From assembly GCA_037903355.1 (NCBI GenBank), contig JBAJFE010000032.1, positions 1-64,000 of the forward strand: DNA of 64,000 nt, in the 5' to 3' direction. The notes below the pieces were generated by a model. That model did no database searches, had not been told where the DNA came from, and saw only the letters and a program-made list of their open reading frames with translations. The translations under genes and the position numbers were made by a program. Origin of the DNA: Trichuris trichiura. Taxonomy: Eukaryota; Nematoda; Enoplea; Trichinellida; Trichuridae. This document shows positions 20,962-33,010 of this stretch, piece by piece. The number at the start of each line of letters is the position of its first letter. Position 1 is the stretch's first letter.

Positions 20962-23625
20962 CATGTGAATAATATTTTAAATTGTCAACTGGATGAAGTG
21001 CAGGAGAAGCAGAGGAAAGAAAACAAGTAGATGATAAAGACTACGAAGTTTCTCCGCGGCAACTGGCTACCACTGAACTATTGAGCACCAGTTACAATGA
21101 CTCAAAGACATTAACTGCAATTCAGTATAATGCAGGATAGCCATAAGAGCTAACTGAGCTAGCGTGTGGCCGTATAACTGCTGTAATAAAGGGGATCATG
21201 TGAGAAAGAAAAGAACCTTGACTTCTAGTTCACTGAAATGAAGAAACAACGTCGGGGCTATGAACAGATACCTTCTACCTCTAATAAAACTTCAGTTCGC
21301 CCTTAAATAAGGATAGTGAGGTAGAAAAGCGTGTCCAATGAATCTACGTTTTTTTGTAAGAATGAAATCATTTATTTTAGAATTAAGAGGGTCTCTTTTC
21401 ATGAGCTAAAGACTAAAGCATCTCTCCTAAAAGCCGCTTTAAATTCTATCGGCTATGCTATGAAGGGTTGTGTCATAAAAGCTGCCCAGTTAATATATGA
21501 TCGTCATGCAAGGAGAGAACACGTTATTCAGATGCTGAGTAAAAGGATCCATACCTCCACATGCATAGCGGTTGATTAAATGCTCAGATGCGGAATAATT
21601 CCTTTCGCAACACAGTTTATTGATGAAATCTTTATGCCGTTGCTTGCAGGTAAACAGCCTTCTTGACGCTTTGAACCAAATCGTAATTTTGCTAAAGTTT
21701 ACGTCTCCTATAACCTGATTTCGTATAACGCGAAATTTTCCAAGATTTTCAGGTCACCAAATTCTCACTTTATATGACAACTACCTGTAATTGCTTTTTC
21801 AACACAATTTATTTATGATTTTTCTCCGTTCCTGTTTACAAAAAAACAATCTTTCTGGTGTTTTGAGGCAAATCGTGATTTTCCTACACTTTACACGTCT
21901 ACTACAATGCTGTATTTTCCAGAGATTTTAAGTGACGAGACTGTTTCGCTGTACGGAAAGTACCTGTATTTCACTTTCAGATGCGCTCAGTAGATTATTC
22001 CCAATGTAACCTTTTTGTCTATCCTAAGCTATCAAATACCATATTGTTATCTATTCTTTCAGAAGCGCCACGCTAAACTACTTTGAAGTTTTACACTCTT
22101 TCCGGCGTAATAAGGCCGGGTCATATATTTATTTTTCCTTCAAAAAACAAGACAGGGTTGTCAAATAAACAGTTGCGTTGCGATGTCTTGTCTATGAACT
22201 TGAACATGAAGTAAACATGCTTTCGCTGTGCGTTACAAAGCTTCATATGTGACTGGAACGAAGGGAAGCATGAGACTGACTATGCTCAAACAGAAAAAGC
22301 GCAAATTATATAGGTGCCGCTTGCGTTACGTGTTCTTATCAAATGAATGCAGGCGTTTGAGTCATAGGAATGTCCCAGTGAATTTACGTATCGTGTCAGT
22401 GCATCCGCAACGCTCAAAGCCAACTCTTGATTAATTCGACAGGAGCCTGAAATGCTGAGGCAACTTGTGAGCGCGCAGCCGTCAGTATTTTTCCGTCGAT
22501 AAATTGTCGGTTTCTGCGCTTCTGTATTACCGCTTACTGCTTTCAAGAGCTGACTTTTGAATATTAGCCTTCGGTTCTAACCAAAAAACGTTAGAACGTT
22601 TGCAGTGGCAGTCGCCAGCTATTTTTGCGCTTCCATCTAAGTGACACAGGAAGGCCATAAGGCGGCTCCATAAGCAACTACAACTTTGTCTTGTCGAATG
22701 TTTCACTATTTAGCTAATGGTTACACGATTTAAGGAAAGGCTTCAGGTTACTTGCCAGAAATTTCTGTATCTGATTATTACCTTTCCTGTTCGCCTGCCT
22801 GGTGCAGATTATGGCGGTGCTCCTTCAAGCACCTAAAGTCCTGTGGACTCAGGATAGAACAACTGGCTGGTCGCTGGGAAGAAGACGTGAATGATTAAGA
22901 GGAGTACAATGTTGACCGAACAGTTTATATTTTCAATGGAAAAATTAAACTAGAACATTCACCAGAACGAGGTTATGAGATAACATAATACTACTACAAT
23001 CTGATTAGGTAATGAATTGTTACTTAATGTGAAGCGTTAGACCGTAACCATGTGCGAATTGTTGGGCCCTTTCGATTAGCAGTCCCACAGGATGCGTTCA
23101 TGTTGGAATAGGTGCCGCCTTTGTTGCTGCAGCTTGATGCTCCAACGGGACTGGCTGACATTGACATCATGTTAGTTATTGCTAATTTTATGCAAGCTAG
23201 GTAGAGCCAATGTTGGCTTCGCTCGCTCCTCGAAACAGACTGATTGCCAGGCGGTGGTCTCATGTATGGCGTACATTGAACGCTGTCAACAGTTACACGG
23301 CAAAAGTTGTCCTGCTACTAAAGGTAAGCCTATGCGGACTAGCCTAAAGAAAAATCTGAAAATGATTCTAACTGTTCGGCTAAGGTAGAGGTTTTGTTCA
23401 ACTAAGCTCTTGTTATTAATAGCGACAGTAAGCTAGGTAAACCTAAACCAAATTAGGCGAACGATTCTGTCTAGCCATCTGCACACCGCTACGCCAGATC
23501 CTGGATTACGGGGGACAAGTGGGCTTAGCTGCCTAGACAAAACTCTTTTCGCAACATTGGTTCACGCGCAGTACTGCACTGTCACCTTCAGCAGCAGGAC
23601 AACCGGCGAAGAGCAGCGTTTAAAC

Positions 23626-24316
23626 CAGCCGTTCTCAACGTGAGACCTGGGGCCCCCAGGAAGACCTAGAGGGTGTCAGCAGGGGGGCAACCGAAAATTT
23701 TTCAGAGGGGGGAGGGGGGAAGGAGACCGTCAAATGGGGCTGAGAGGCTTTATTGGAACAAGCATTGTTAGGTAGATCAGAAGGGTGAGAATTTACGTGT
23801 CCTCTATAGAAGGTTGTGTCATGTCTTGAAAACCCTTAGTTAAACCTGCCGGTTGGATGTTCCTGCTTGCATACATATCAGCAGCTAGTTTTCTTTTCTG
23901 CGGGCTGGTTAACTGATCTTTTGAGCGTTTGTCGCTGATTATCGGTTGTGGTACGAATAAACGTTTCCTTCGCTTGTTCAGCTCCGGCTGCTCCATTGCC
24001 CCTGCCACTCGGGACACAACAGGTTGGTTAACCGTTAGCAACATCCGTCTATAGAGGATTGGCATAAATTCTCACTCGACTCGACGAAATGGTTTCATTG
24101 TTAGTTTCGAAAAACCCCAAGTGCTCTTTCCAAATAATTTGACGACTGTGTATTCGAATTGCACCAGTGCATTAACTTGATCCTAGGAGGTTGCTATTGA
24201 AAATTGATTGGCTGCTACGCAAAACGTAAACATTAATTGACCAATAGGAAAAGGGGGTCTGGCATTTGAGGACACGCTCCAAGGGGGCCTAGCGCAGAAA
24301 AGGTTGAGAATGGCTG
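23626..24316. mobile_element. Non-autonomous hAT element, copy II, with a solo LTR inside
   Basis: The same element as at 3686-4165, with the same GTTTAAAC duplication (23618-23625, 24317-24324). It is enlarged by a nested 205-bp LTR placed in its central palindrome. Confidence 0.85.
23817..24021. mobile_element. Solo LTR nested in the hAT MITE
   Basis: A 205-bp unit starting TGTCATGTCTTG and ending GACACAACA, flanked by the 5-bp duplication GGTTG (23812-23816, 24022-24026). An AATAAA (about 23957) sits inside. Copy I has the unbroken site ggttggttaacc (about 3868), which proves the insertion is specific to copy II. Confidence 0.85.
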
Positions 24317-24938
24317 GTTTAAACGACTCTCCGCCTGAAAGAGCAGAGTCGCAACCAATCCCGTTCGAAAAGCAAGCTGAAGCGACATAAGCGCCATCTA
24401 TCGCGATATCAGAGCCACCAACCTGGTTGCTATTGGGAAAGTTCTGAACAATGGACCGACCGTTTCTTCGAAACGTGTTGCCAGTTACGCCACGGCTTAT
24501 CTAAAGAATCTGTTACTTTTTCGTGGTGTTTCTTTCGTGACGTTCAAGTCTGCTAAATTTGAAATGCCGTTGTTTTCGTAAGAATCAAATTTACTGACCA
24601 GTCGAATTACATGTTGGAACGTTGTGCGAAGACATGTGGTACTCGACCCTTCCCAGGTCAACCTTGTCTGATAGTTCCAGTTTCTTGTGTCCTGGCAGAT
24701 TTTGGCAGTGCTTCTCGTCCCGCAAGAAGTGGCAGCACGCTAATGCAAGAAACGTGTTACTGCTCTTATTGCAAGTACAAACAACTCACAGCACTGCGCA
24801 ATACAAAGGCCATCGCTGACGGCGGAGCCAGACAAATTTCAAAAGCTCCATTTGTTCGTTGATACATGCAGCAGGAACAATAAAAATCCTTTTATATGTT
24901 CACAGAACAAACGAAACGGAAAAATAAAAAATTAAGTA

Positions 24939-25124
24939 CAGTAAAACCCCAGAAGTTGATCACTCCCATTTGGCGACCACCTCCCCAAGTTGATCGAATT
25001 TTGGCCAGTTGATTTGTCCGCACGTTAGCCGAGCCACTTATACCCACTTCCTATACGTTCACCACCTCCTATGTTAACCAGTTTTCTCCAGTCCGTTGGG
25101 TGGTCAACTTAGGGGGTTTTACCG
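24939..25124. mobile_element. Pogo/Tigger-like MITE, copy II
   Basis: Orthologous to the element at 4789-4975; the right TA is mutated to CA. It is shared by copies I and II and absent from III. Confidence 0.75.
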
Positions 25125-26338
25125 CACCAATTGAATATTTTTTAACAACAAAATGGGATGGCTTAAACGGACATTAAAAAAGACTTACACGTTTTAGCAA
25201 GATAAGACGCTGTCTTGTCTACTTGACCTTTCTTACATGGCACCTCTTACATCCGCATTAGTCGCGGCAAATGGGGTTTGTATAATAATAGAGGTTCTAC
25301 TGCATGTGGAATACACCATATTAGTTTGACCTTGCTCGCTGCATGATAGCTGCCGTTTGCTTATCTTTCGACAAACGTACGTTGATCGTTTGCTGACTGC
25401 TTGCCCGCGAGTCCTCTGCTGGTCAGTGATTCATTTATGCTTTTCTTCCCTGTTTGCTCACATTTTTTCTAACCACAAAGTTTTGGTTTTCAAATGATGT
25501 CTGGACGCAGGCCTATAAGATCGTTTAAGGGAGCAGGTGCTGGGTCGATTACCGCAAGTGCGGCAGCGTAATCGCGTAGGACTGGTGTGACCCTACTGCC
25601 GGTTAATGCCAGCGACTTCCTTAGCCTCTGCTCTTCATATCATGGTCTCGTCTGTCTCCGCGCTGTTCACAGCTCCACAGTCTCAATCGTTTTCGTCCAG
25701 TTCTCATGTCATATTGCTTTGTCTCATCTTGTTCGTTGATGTTCCCTTGTCCTGCTCCGCAAGAAATCGGCATCCATTGTTAATCATTCATTGTTCCTTT
25801 ACTGTCTAATAAATGATATACTCAGCAGCGAAGCCATCTTTAGAAAATAGTCCCACGATTAATTATGACAGGGATGCAAGTGCCACTGACATGCGGAATT
25901 TTTGTAGAAATAAATCTTATTACTCTACCATACGGCGATGACCTCCAATCACTGTTCCTATGAAGTCCAACACGCAATGATAGGGAAATAAACGCGTTCT
26001 TCCATGTCTCGTAGAAGATGGGATCGCCCTTTCGTGTCTCTGTCGCTTTTCCTATCCTTCATCCATAAATAGATAGGGTGCTTTTTCAGTTTTATTGCGG
26101 ATATGTTCCTTGGTAGAAGCAGAAGTAAGCGATAGAAAAAGGCCTAAATCAGTCTTTGTCTAGCTTGGGCCCTCCCCCCTGAGAGCGTTTCCGAGCATCT
26201 GGGCCCTCTATTCTGATTGGTCAACTTCGAGCGCACTGATTGGCCAATTTCAACGCACTGATTGGCTGAAATGGTTGCAACGCTAGAAAGTCAACTACAG
26301 CTGTACAAATTTGTTTCTGCAAACTGTTTTTCGAGAAG

Positions 26339-29300
26339 TTAACGAGAGCTGCTTGGCTCGTAGAGATGCAGTCGAACTAGGCTGTCGATGTTGGGCTCGA
26401 TGGAGGTAACTTGCAGACGCAGATCGCCGCGTCTGACCATTTGCAGCTGATTACGTTTCTTGGTTACTAGGTCGGTAACGATAGTAAATGCGCTCTCCGC
26501 TAGACTCGATGAAGGAAGACAAATCAGTAACTGGGTCTTTTGTGGCACGGCGACGCCGGAAGTATTCGGCGGCAACTTCAAAGGAGGTCAAGTGGGGATT
26601 ATTGCGTAACCTGAACAATGGGTGTCCTAAACTATTGTTCACTGCGCAGTGATGCGAACGACGCACGTAACCAAAAGAACGATGAACACCTGGACCCGTT
26701 TGCCCGTTCTGGCGATTGTTTCCAACTGCCAGCTACGATTTTGCCGGCGATCGTGCTCTGCCCTGGCCTAAGCCTAAACCTAAACACAACCCGTGTTCGT
26801 GGCTGCTTTTGGGTTATGCAGTTTTGACCGTGGCGCAAACGACAAGAAGCATGGCGCAAAGTAACGTTATTTAGCGATCATGCGCGATGCGTATTAGCGA
26901 AAGAAGGCTGCACACCTGGAAACAGTTGCCCGTTCAGGCAATTGTTTTTAAGTGCGAGCTATAACGACGCCGGCCATCGTGCTCTGCCCTAGCCTAAGCC
27001 TAAACCTTAACATAACGCGTGTTCGTTGCTGCTGTTGGGTTATGCAGTTTTAACCGTGGCGCAAACGACAAGCATAGCGCAAAGTAACGTTATTTAGCGA
27101 TCACTGAACAAGCGAGCAATGAGTAACGCAAAAAGAGAAAAAGCATACGTACTGCTAACGCAGGCGCTCAGCCTGATGAAGGCGACGCGTCAATTTCGCT
27201 ATAGGCGCATCCGACGGGTTCACTGGGGTGTACCTAATCAGGCAGAAGGCGTCAGAGGAAGTAAACGTTAACGCTCGACATACCGTTGACTGTGACAACG
27301 GCTGTGGCGCTGGCGGCTCGTCCTGTCAGGATGGGTGCAACCGGAGGAGCCCTGGCTGTGCAGCAGTCCCTTGCCGCGCAGGGAAAGCACAGCCGCCTTT
27401 TCGTCTGGCACTATCTCCTGCAGCCAGTCGATGCCCCTACGAATATTGCACCTTCTTCGTGCCACATTTACGCTGCCTTCACTTGTCGATGGGAAGTGGC
27501 CACTAGATCCCGGGACAGACTTTACGCAAAATGAGATTTACCCTGTCTACCAAGGCACGCCGAAGCTCGGTTGACCTACGACAGTTGACCTCCGATGTTT
27601 TTCTCGAATTGCTAGACGAGTTCTCAGCTTGAACACCTGCATGCCGCATTGTGTTTCCCGTACCTTCAATGCAAGCGCAGGTGCTACATTCCATCACCTT
27701 CGTTAATCGCTACAGGTCACTAGACGCATCAGTGACAAAAGCATACGCTATTACATTGCAGTGTAGCGACATACTTCGGCGCTAATCCGTTAGACCGACA
27801 GACATAACGCAGAATGAGATTTACCCTGTCTAGAAACGCACGCCGCAGCTAGGACACTTGACATCCGATGTTTTTCTCAAATTGCTAGACGAGATCTCAG
27901 CTGGAACACCTGCACGCCTCATTGTACTACCCATACCTTCAATGAAAGCGCAGGTGCTACATTCCCTCACCTACGCTAATTCCTACGGGTCACTAAACAC
28001 ACCAGTGACACAAACGGACGCTGTTACAATGCAGTGCAACCGAAATAGTTCGGCGCGAAACAGTTAGACCGACAACCGGGTCGCTGCATGAGCCCGTTAC
28101 GTTACAGTTTGGCAGATTGCTTCGGCGCTAATCTGTTACACCGATAACCGGATCCTGTTGTGCTGCTGATAACCTCTTACGATGCTGTAGAGAGGGAGAT
28201 TACGCTGTGAAGTAGCCGCCTGACACTTCCGGCGTCGCCGTGTCATCATAGACCCCAGTAACTTTTTCACCACGTTTCATACGGCAGGGTACAACTCCGG
28301 GAATTTTTTCTGCAGCCAAAACTGCTGATAACCCTGTTACAACCTGGCCTTCAGCTCCACGTTCGACTGCAACTCCAGCAGCTCTTCTTGTAGCGAGATC
28401 TCTTCGTTGTCTACATTTGTTAGCGGATTGATCACCCAGTCTGGGATCACCATAGACAAAATGTCTTGAAAACGACATGTGAAATCGTCGTGCGGCGCTT
28501 GGCATTGCTCACAGTACAATTCCACGTCCCCTTCACAGATCCCACCTTCGTTTCCCATTTGGGCGAGACTTTGAAACTGGGAAAACTCGCCCCATGCAAA
28601 GTTGCGCTTGAAGAGAAGCAGCTTTGACATGAACGCAGAGATAATGGATTTTGTCTTAATCAAGTTCAGGTCGTCCGCCTGGAGCTGCTTATTCATTTCA
28701 TTAAATTTAAAATCTAAGTCTGCTAAGTACGCGATGTCTGCTTTCCGATTACGCAAGTTCTCGCTCAGCGAAGCATCCTCCTCTTCGAAAAATTGAAGAA
28801 CGTATTTGTTTGGACGAAAAACCTTGACAGGCAAGCACCTTTTGACAGCCATCTCACTTCTGTGTGCAGAAGTAGACGACTGAAGTCCTCGTTATTTTCA
28901 TCACATAGTCGTCGAAAAAGTCTGTCACTGAGTGGATTACTTTTGATCTTGTCTACCGCGTTGATGACATACCGAAGGGATTCATTCAAACGTGGGCTCA
29001 ATCGACGGGATATGAGATGCTGCCTGTGCAACACACAATAGCTAGACCGCACGTTGGGAGCCATGCATTTTAGATACGATATGAATCCCCGCTGACACCC
29101 GAGCATAGCTGGTGCACCATTTGTTGTTACAGCTATTAAGTTCTGAAGGGGAATAGCTTTTTCCATAAAGAATTCTTGCACTACTTGAAAGATAGATTCA
29201 CCCCTTCTATCTGTACTCAATTTTTTCGAAACCAATAATTCTTCTACAAACTGTTCTTCTTTTATAAACCTGACGTTGGCCAGTAAACGTGATTCATTTC

Positions 29301-29853
29301 CAGGCAATGTTGATTCATCCAATTGCAACGAGAATTCGCTCTCTCTGAGCATGCAGCAGAGCGTTTCCTCAGTGTCCTCAGCCATTACATCGATTCGTCT
29401 CTGAACAGTATCATTGCTCAGTGGTATTTTCCTGGTAACATCATCTGCGTTTTGGTGAAACACGGTTACCAGAACTTCGGCTATGGCGGAAATTATCAAT
29501 TTCTCGCCGATCGTATGAGGCTTACCCGCCTTCGCAAATAACAATGAAATTCTATATGACGCTGCAAGTCCGTCACGATCTGGTTTTAAAAGAAAGGGTA
29601 TCATACTGTTCGGTGCTCTCTTCTTCATTACCTTCTCCCTCAGGGCCCGGTAGTATGACACGTCCTTATTACTCATGTTCGGGTGCCGCCTCATTAAATG
29701 GCGTTTAATTCTGGACGGCTTCATAGACTCGTTTGAGAAAACTCTTTCGCACAACAAACACACTGGTAGTTGTTCTGTACCAGGTATAACAGCGAAACCA
29801 AAGCGCAGATATTCGCTACTATATTGCCTGCATTTCTTGCTCGCCAGAGCCAT
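26339..29853 (-). pseudogene. hAT transposase with BED zinc finger, broken
   Basis: Transposase that would cut and paste the element. The N-terminal frame (29853 to 28765, 362 codons) has a BED-type finger C32-x2-C35...H52-x4-H57, LDEST (Asp179), TTNGAPAM (245, where relatives have TTDGAP), CVLH (273-276) and HTEVRWLSKG (330-339). A 1-nt shift near 28820 moves it to the frame 28852-28337. Two in-frame stops follow ELKARL. The C-terminal dimerisation part (SSSLAESAF...TKKRNQLQ...RRGDLRLQV) lies beyond the nested element at 26533-28255 and rejoins in frame exactly at its target duplication. With stops, a shift and loss of a probable catalytic Asp, it is dead. Confidence 0.85.
26533..28255. mobile_element. 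DNA transposon of the GGGTC family (M1) nested in the hAT transposase
   Basis: A 1723-bp element with inverted ends of about 48 bp (GGGTCTTTTGTGGCACGG against GGGTCTATGATGACACGG, both then CGACGCCGGAAGT), flanked by the 8-bp duplication CAGTAACT (26525-26532, 28256-28263). Deleting it restores the transposase codons KKLL-ICLPSSS. Inside are two tandem duplications, one of about 223 bp (26640-27110) and one of about 283 bp (27533-28100). No transposase of its own was seen, so it was moved in trans. Confidence 0.85.
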
Positions 29854-30656
29854 GACTGGGCGTCTGCAAAGTCACTTCTCAAAATCAACTAGACAGGCAT
29901 ATCACAGACTTACAGCGACGACGTTGTACGCACGATATAGCTTACTGAATGTGTGCCAGCGAAACTGGAGCGAACGTAGGAGAAAAGCAACCATACAGAG
30001 AAAGTGTTTCCAGACAATGTGTCAGCAGCACTCGCGATTTCCTGTCGCTAACGCGTATGCTTGCATTGTAGCTGCGTTGACGATAGACGCGAAGAAAGAA
30101 AGGGAAAAAAAGGGAGCCGACTTTTCACAGAGCCGGGGCAAAAAACGGTAATCGTTGAGACAATTCTAAAGCAGAGCCATTGCTACCAAGCTCCAGCTGC
30201 CAACACGTGCTAATCGCTGGTTGAATCGTAAAGCAGGTGCAAATATATCGCAAAAACTATGGCGCATTCTGATAACGCGGGCAACTATTCTCTGATGTGA
30301 ATCATGTGATCCACGCAAAATGCTTCTCAGCAGAAAGCTTCCCTTACTCAACCCAACGTCGGGAAGGTCACGATGTCAAACCTGCGATCCCTTCCCCGTG
30401 TGATTTGAATGGTCATTTTCACAAGCAATGATTGGATCATGTGCTGGATTGCGGGTAGCTGGCATCAGGCATAACCTGCAAAGTTATCCTAACCAGTACG
30501 CACACTACCTCAACCTCGGACTTCACCTTCCGATGCACGTCAACACGTAGGCCTAGGTGGGGCATGTGCCCCACACAGCTTAAATAAGCTCCCCAGCGGG
30601 CCCACCGGTTCTCTGGGCCCCCTAGTGAGGCATCTACCCCACCGTGAGAAACACTG

Positions 30657-31256
30657 GCCTAAATGAAAACCCATTGCCCATTTTTACGAAGCCCTGCGGT
30701 CATGACGTATGAAGCGCTTATAATGCAGTCGGCTTCGTAAGGACGTTGGCATTTCTGATCCGATAAGGCGCACTCTATAGTACAGTTGGCAATGGGAAGC
30801 TGGGGAAACGTGTGACCTTTTCGAAGACACCTGTTTCCGTTGTCAGTATTAAGACAGGGCCGCGAAAGCTGAATAACCTGAATGCTGGTGAGACGTGACA
30901 ACGGGTCAGTCAACACGATAACGTGAGACTGCTGCTACTGCAGCGATGCTTCACGTTTGACTGACCTCAACACTCGCGTCTCAGTTCAGTGAAAGATTAT
31001 TGGCTAAACTAGAACAAAGGCGAAAACGTCAGCGAGACGCAGACCGTTCTGATTGACCAGGCTGCTTTCTGCGCACTAGCGTGTTGACGTGACCTCGATA
31101 CAGCGCTGCACCAGACCGGCTCTAGTACTTTCCGTTTGCGATTCGCTCAGAGCGCTGCACTTCGACGTAGACGCTTCTCTTGGCCGAAGATTTCAGTGGC
31201 GATCTGGGAACGACGCAATTTAGCGAAAACTTTCAAATCCTCTCCACCAGTGACAG
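30657..31256 (+). promoter_or_regulatory. Upstream region of histone gene A2
   Basis: Matches 5997-6593, with the ATTGG block and one copy of the 139-bp motif. It starts immediately after the hAT duplication, so the transposon end lies about 690 bp before the A2 start codon. Confidence 0.45.
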
Positions 31257-31302
31257 GTATAATGAGGCTGCACGTCACTAATACGCAGTATTATCATTGC
31301 AG
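31257..31302 (+). other. Putative 46-nt 5' UTR intron of A2
   Basis: Donor, branch and acceptor identical to those before A1. Confidence 0.5.
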
Positions 31303-31344
31303 GAATATCATTGTTGTTGTCAGCTTCATTGAAACTTCCACTTA

Positions 31345-31842
31345 ATGGCTTTAACGAAGAAGAAGCAGAGAACATCAAGTTCAAGTGGAAGCTACTCCAC
31401 GTCCCAAACAAGCCAACTAGAGGAGAAACTATACGGCAAAGATCACCGACGCAGAGATAGTCGCCCTTCGAAGCATTCATCGTCAAGGTCTGTAAAAGCG
31501 CCATCCGGCAAGCGACAGAAGACGTTAACAGAGAGGAAGCGTCGCCGATATCGTCCAGGCACTTTGGCTTTAAGAGAGATTAGACTTTTTCAAAAAGGAA
31601 CAGAGCTGCTACTTCGTCGAGCTCCCTTTCAGCGCATCGTTCGCGACATTGCACAGCGCCTCGGCAAGCAAGATCTGAGATTTAAGCGTTTCGCCTTGGA
31701 AGCATTGCAAACCGGAGCAGAAGCCTATTTGGTTGGTCTGATGGAAGATACAAATCTTGCCACTATCCATGCAAAGCGGCAAACTATTATGCCGCGTGAT
31801 ATGCAGCTGGCGCTTCGTCTTCGTGGCGAGATTAGGTTCTAA
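31345..31842 (+). CDS. Histone H3 variant, cenH3/CENP-A-like, type A (A2)
   Basis: 165 residues, with one extra Ser in the tail (TSSSSG) compared with A1. The tail reads [10 protein letters not shown] where A1 has [10 protein letters not shown]. The fold matches A1 except Phe for Ile in the RFKRF segment at the start of helix 2 and EIRF for EMRF at the end. It is intact, with AATAAA at 31879-31884. Its coding sequence is closest to A4 (two residue differences), although its flanks are closest to A3. It lies between the hAT element and a tandem duplication junction at about 34765. Confidence 0.85.
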   Translation: MALTKKKQRTSSSSGSYSTSQTSQLEEKLYGKDHRRRDSRPSKHSSSRSVKAPSGKRQKTLTERKRRRYRPGTLALREIRLFQKGTELLLRRAPFQRIVRDIAQRLGKQDLRFKRFALEALQTGAEAYLVGLMEDTNLATIHAKRQTIMPRDMQLALRLRGEIRF

Positions 31843-32618
31843 TGCGTTTCAGAGTTGTACCTTCATGCCATTTCTCAAAATAAATCGCTACGACATGGGT
31901 ACTCCGCCGTTTATTCCCAATGTTTTACTACTACTACCTGATTGCCCAGTAAACAGTTACGTAGTAATGCCATCTCTGTGAATTTGACTGTAAGATAGGC
32001 CTGTCTTAACCGGGCGCCAAACTCAGCTTAAAAAACGCGCAAATGGGATTTAAACAGAGAACTCAGGTAAGAGATTGAACTGAAGAAAGAAAACCACAGC
32101 TTATTCAAGTGACGTTGTGCTCTCACCCCTTATCAAAGGAATGCGTACCCGGAGACCACAGGCATGCCGCGGTCAGTTTACGTATGAGTAGTTCAGTCTC
32201 TTCAAATGCACGCTTAGACGCGATCAATCGGCGAAAGCTTTAAGTGAAGCAATAGCATGGCTGCTTTAATCATCGCTAATTTTGTGACAGACTGATTTGA
32301 AGCTCATCGTCTGCCCAGGCGAAACTTTCAGTGACCGCAAGAAAGCTTCGAAATTTTCGTCGGTAGTCCACAGCCATTTTTGCCCAAAGTCTTTTGTTTG
32401 CTCGTACAGAACGCCGGAAAGGCAAATTGTTACGTAAGGAAACACAACTCTGTCTTGTCAGATGTTTAACTGTTCAGCTAATGGCTACACAAATTAACGA
32501 AATGCTTTGGTGCAGATTGCGGGCAGAAGTGACCGCGAGCGTCAGAATCATGAGCACACTTTCAAGCGCGACGGCATAAGCGTTGCAGTACTTCCACAGC
32601 TGCCTAGAGGTCACGGAC

Positions 32619-33010
32619 GTGACTAGCAATGCTGAACTCGCTAACTCAAGGCGACGCGAAAGGTCACCAGGAAAGAGACAATTGCAATAGACTTTGTTTA
32701 GCGAAGACTATTCGCCCTCAACGACGCTCTCGTTCACATGTCGCCCAGGAGCCGAATGCGGAGAAGTTACCGAAGGGAGACAACGCGATCTAAGCATCGG
32801 CGCAGGTGGCCGGGCACTTTAGCGCTGCGAGAAAGCTACAAAGGACTGTTGACTTGGTTCGACGAGCTCAGTTTCCTAGCGTCACGCAGTGCATCAGCAA
32901 GCTGAACGTGACGTTCAGGCGTATCGGGTTGACTGCATCACGCGCTGGCCTTTAGCGCAGTGACGTGCAATGCGATTGCGCATAGGTCATGCATTCTGAC
33001 GTACGTATGA
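32619..33010 (+). pseudogene. Decayed H3-variant pseudogene downstream of A2
   Basis: Same fossil as at 7959, with GTG at the former start. It shares with the fossil after A3 a loss of about 13 bases after gacgagctc (gacgagctcagtttcctagcg). That loss links A2 and A3 as close relatives in this part. Confidence 0.7.

Larger units (their letters stand above)
20427..26149 (+). repeat. C unit, copy II
   Basis: Second copy of the C unit, very close to 436-5996, interrupted by a solo LTR (23817-24021). It ends at the hAT insertion site GCCTAAAT (26142-26149). It lacks any histone fold, like copy I. Confidence 0.75.
26150..30656 (-). mobile_element. hAT transposon (ZBED/SCAND3-like), once autonomous, split by a nested element
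   Basis: A 4507-bp element with ends CAGTCTTTGTC and, inverted, CAGTGTTTCTC, flanked by a perfect 8-bp duplication GCCTAAAT (26142-26149, 30657-30664). The uninterrupted site aaaggcctaaatgaaaaccc is kept in copy I at about 5990. It carries a broken transposase on the minus strand and a nested 1.7-kb element. Its right 0.5 kb was copied with gene A3 (34775-35280). Confidence 0.9.

Noticed and set aside
29675..30151. 158-codon plus-strand ORF
   Set aside because: Largely antisense of the hAT transposase start and low-complexity tail; no domain.
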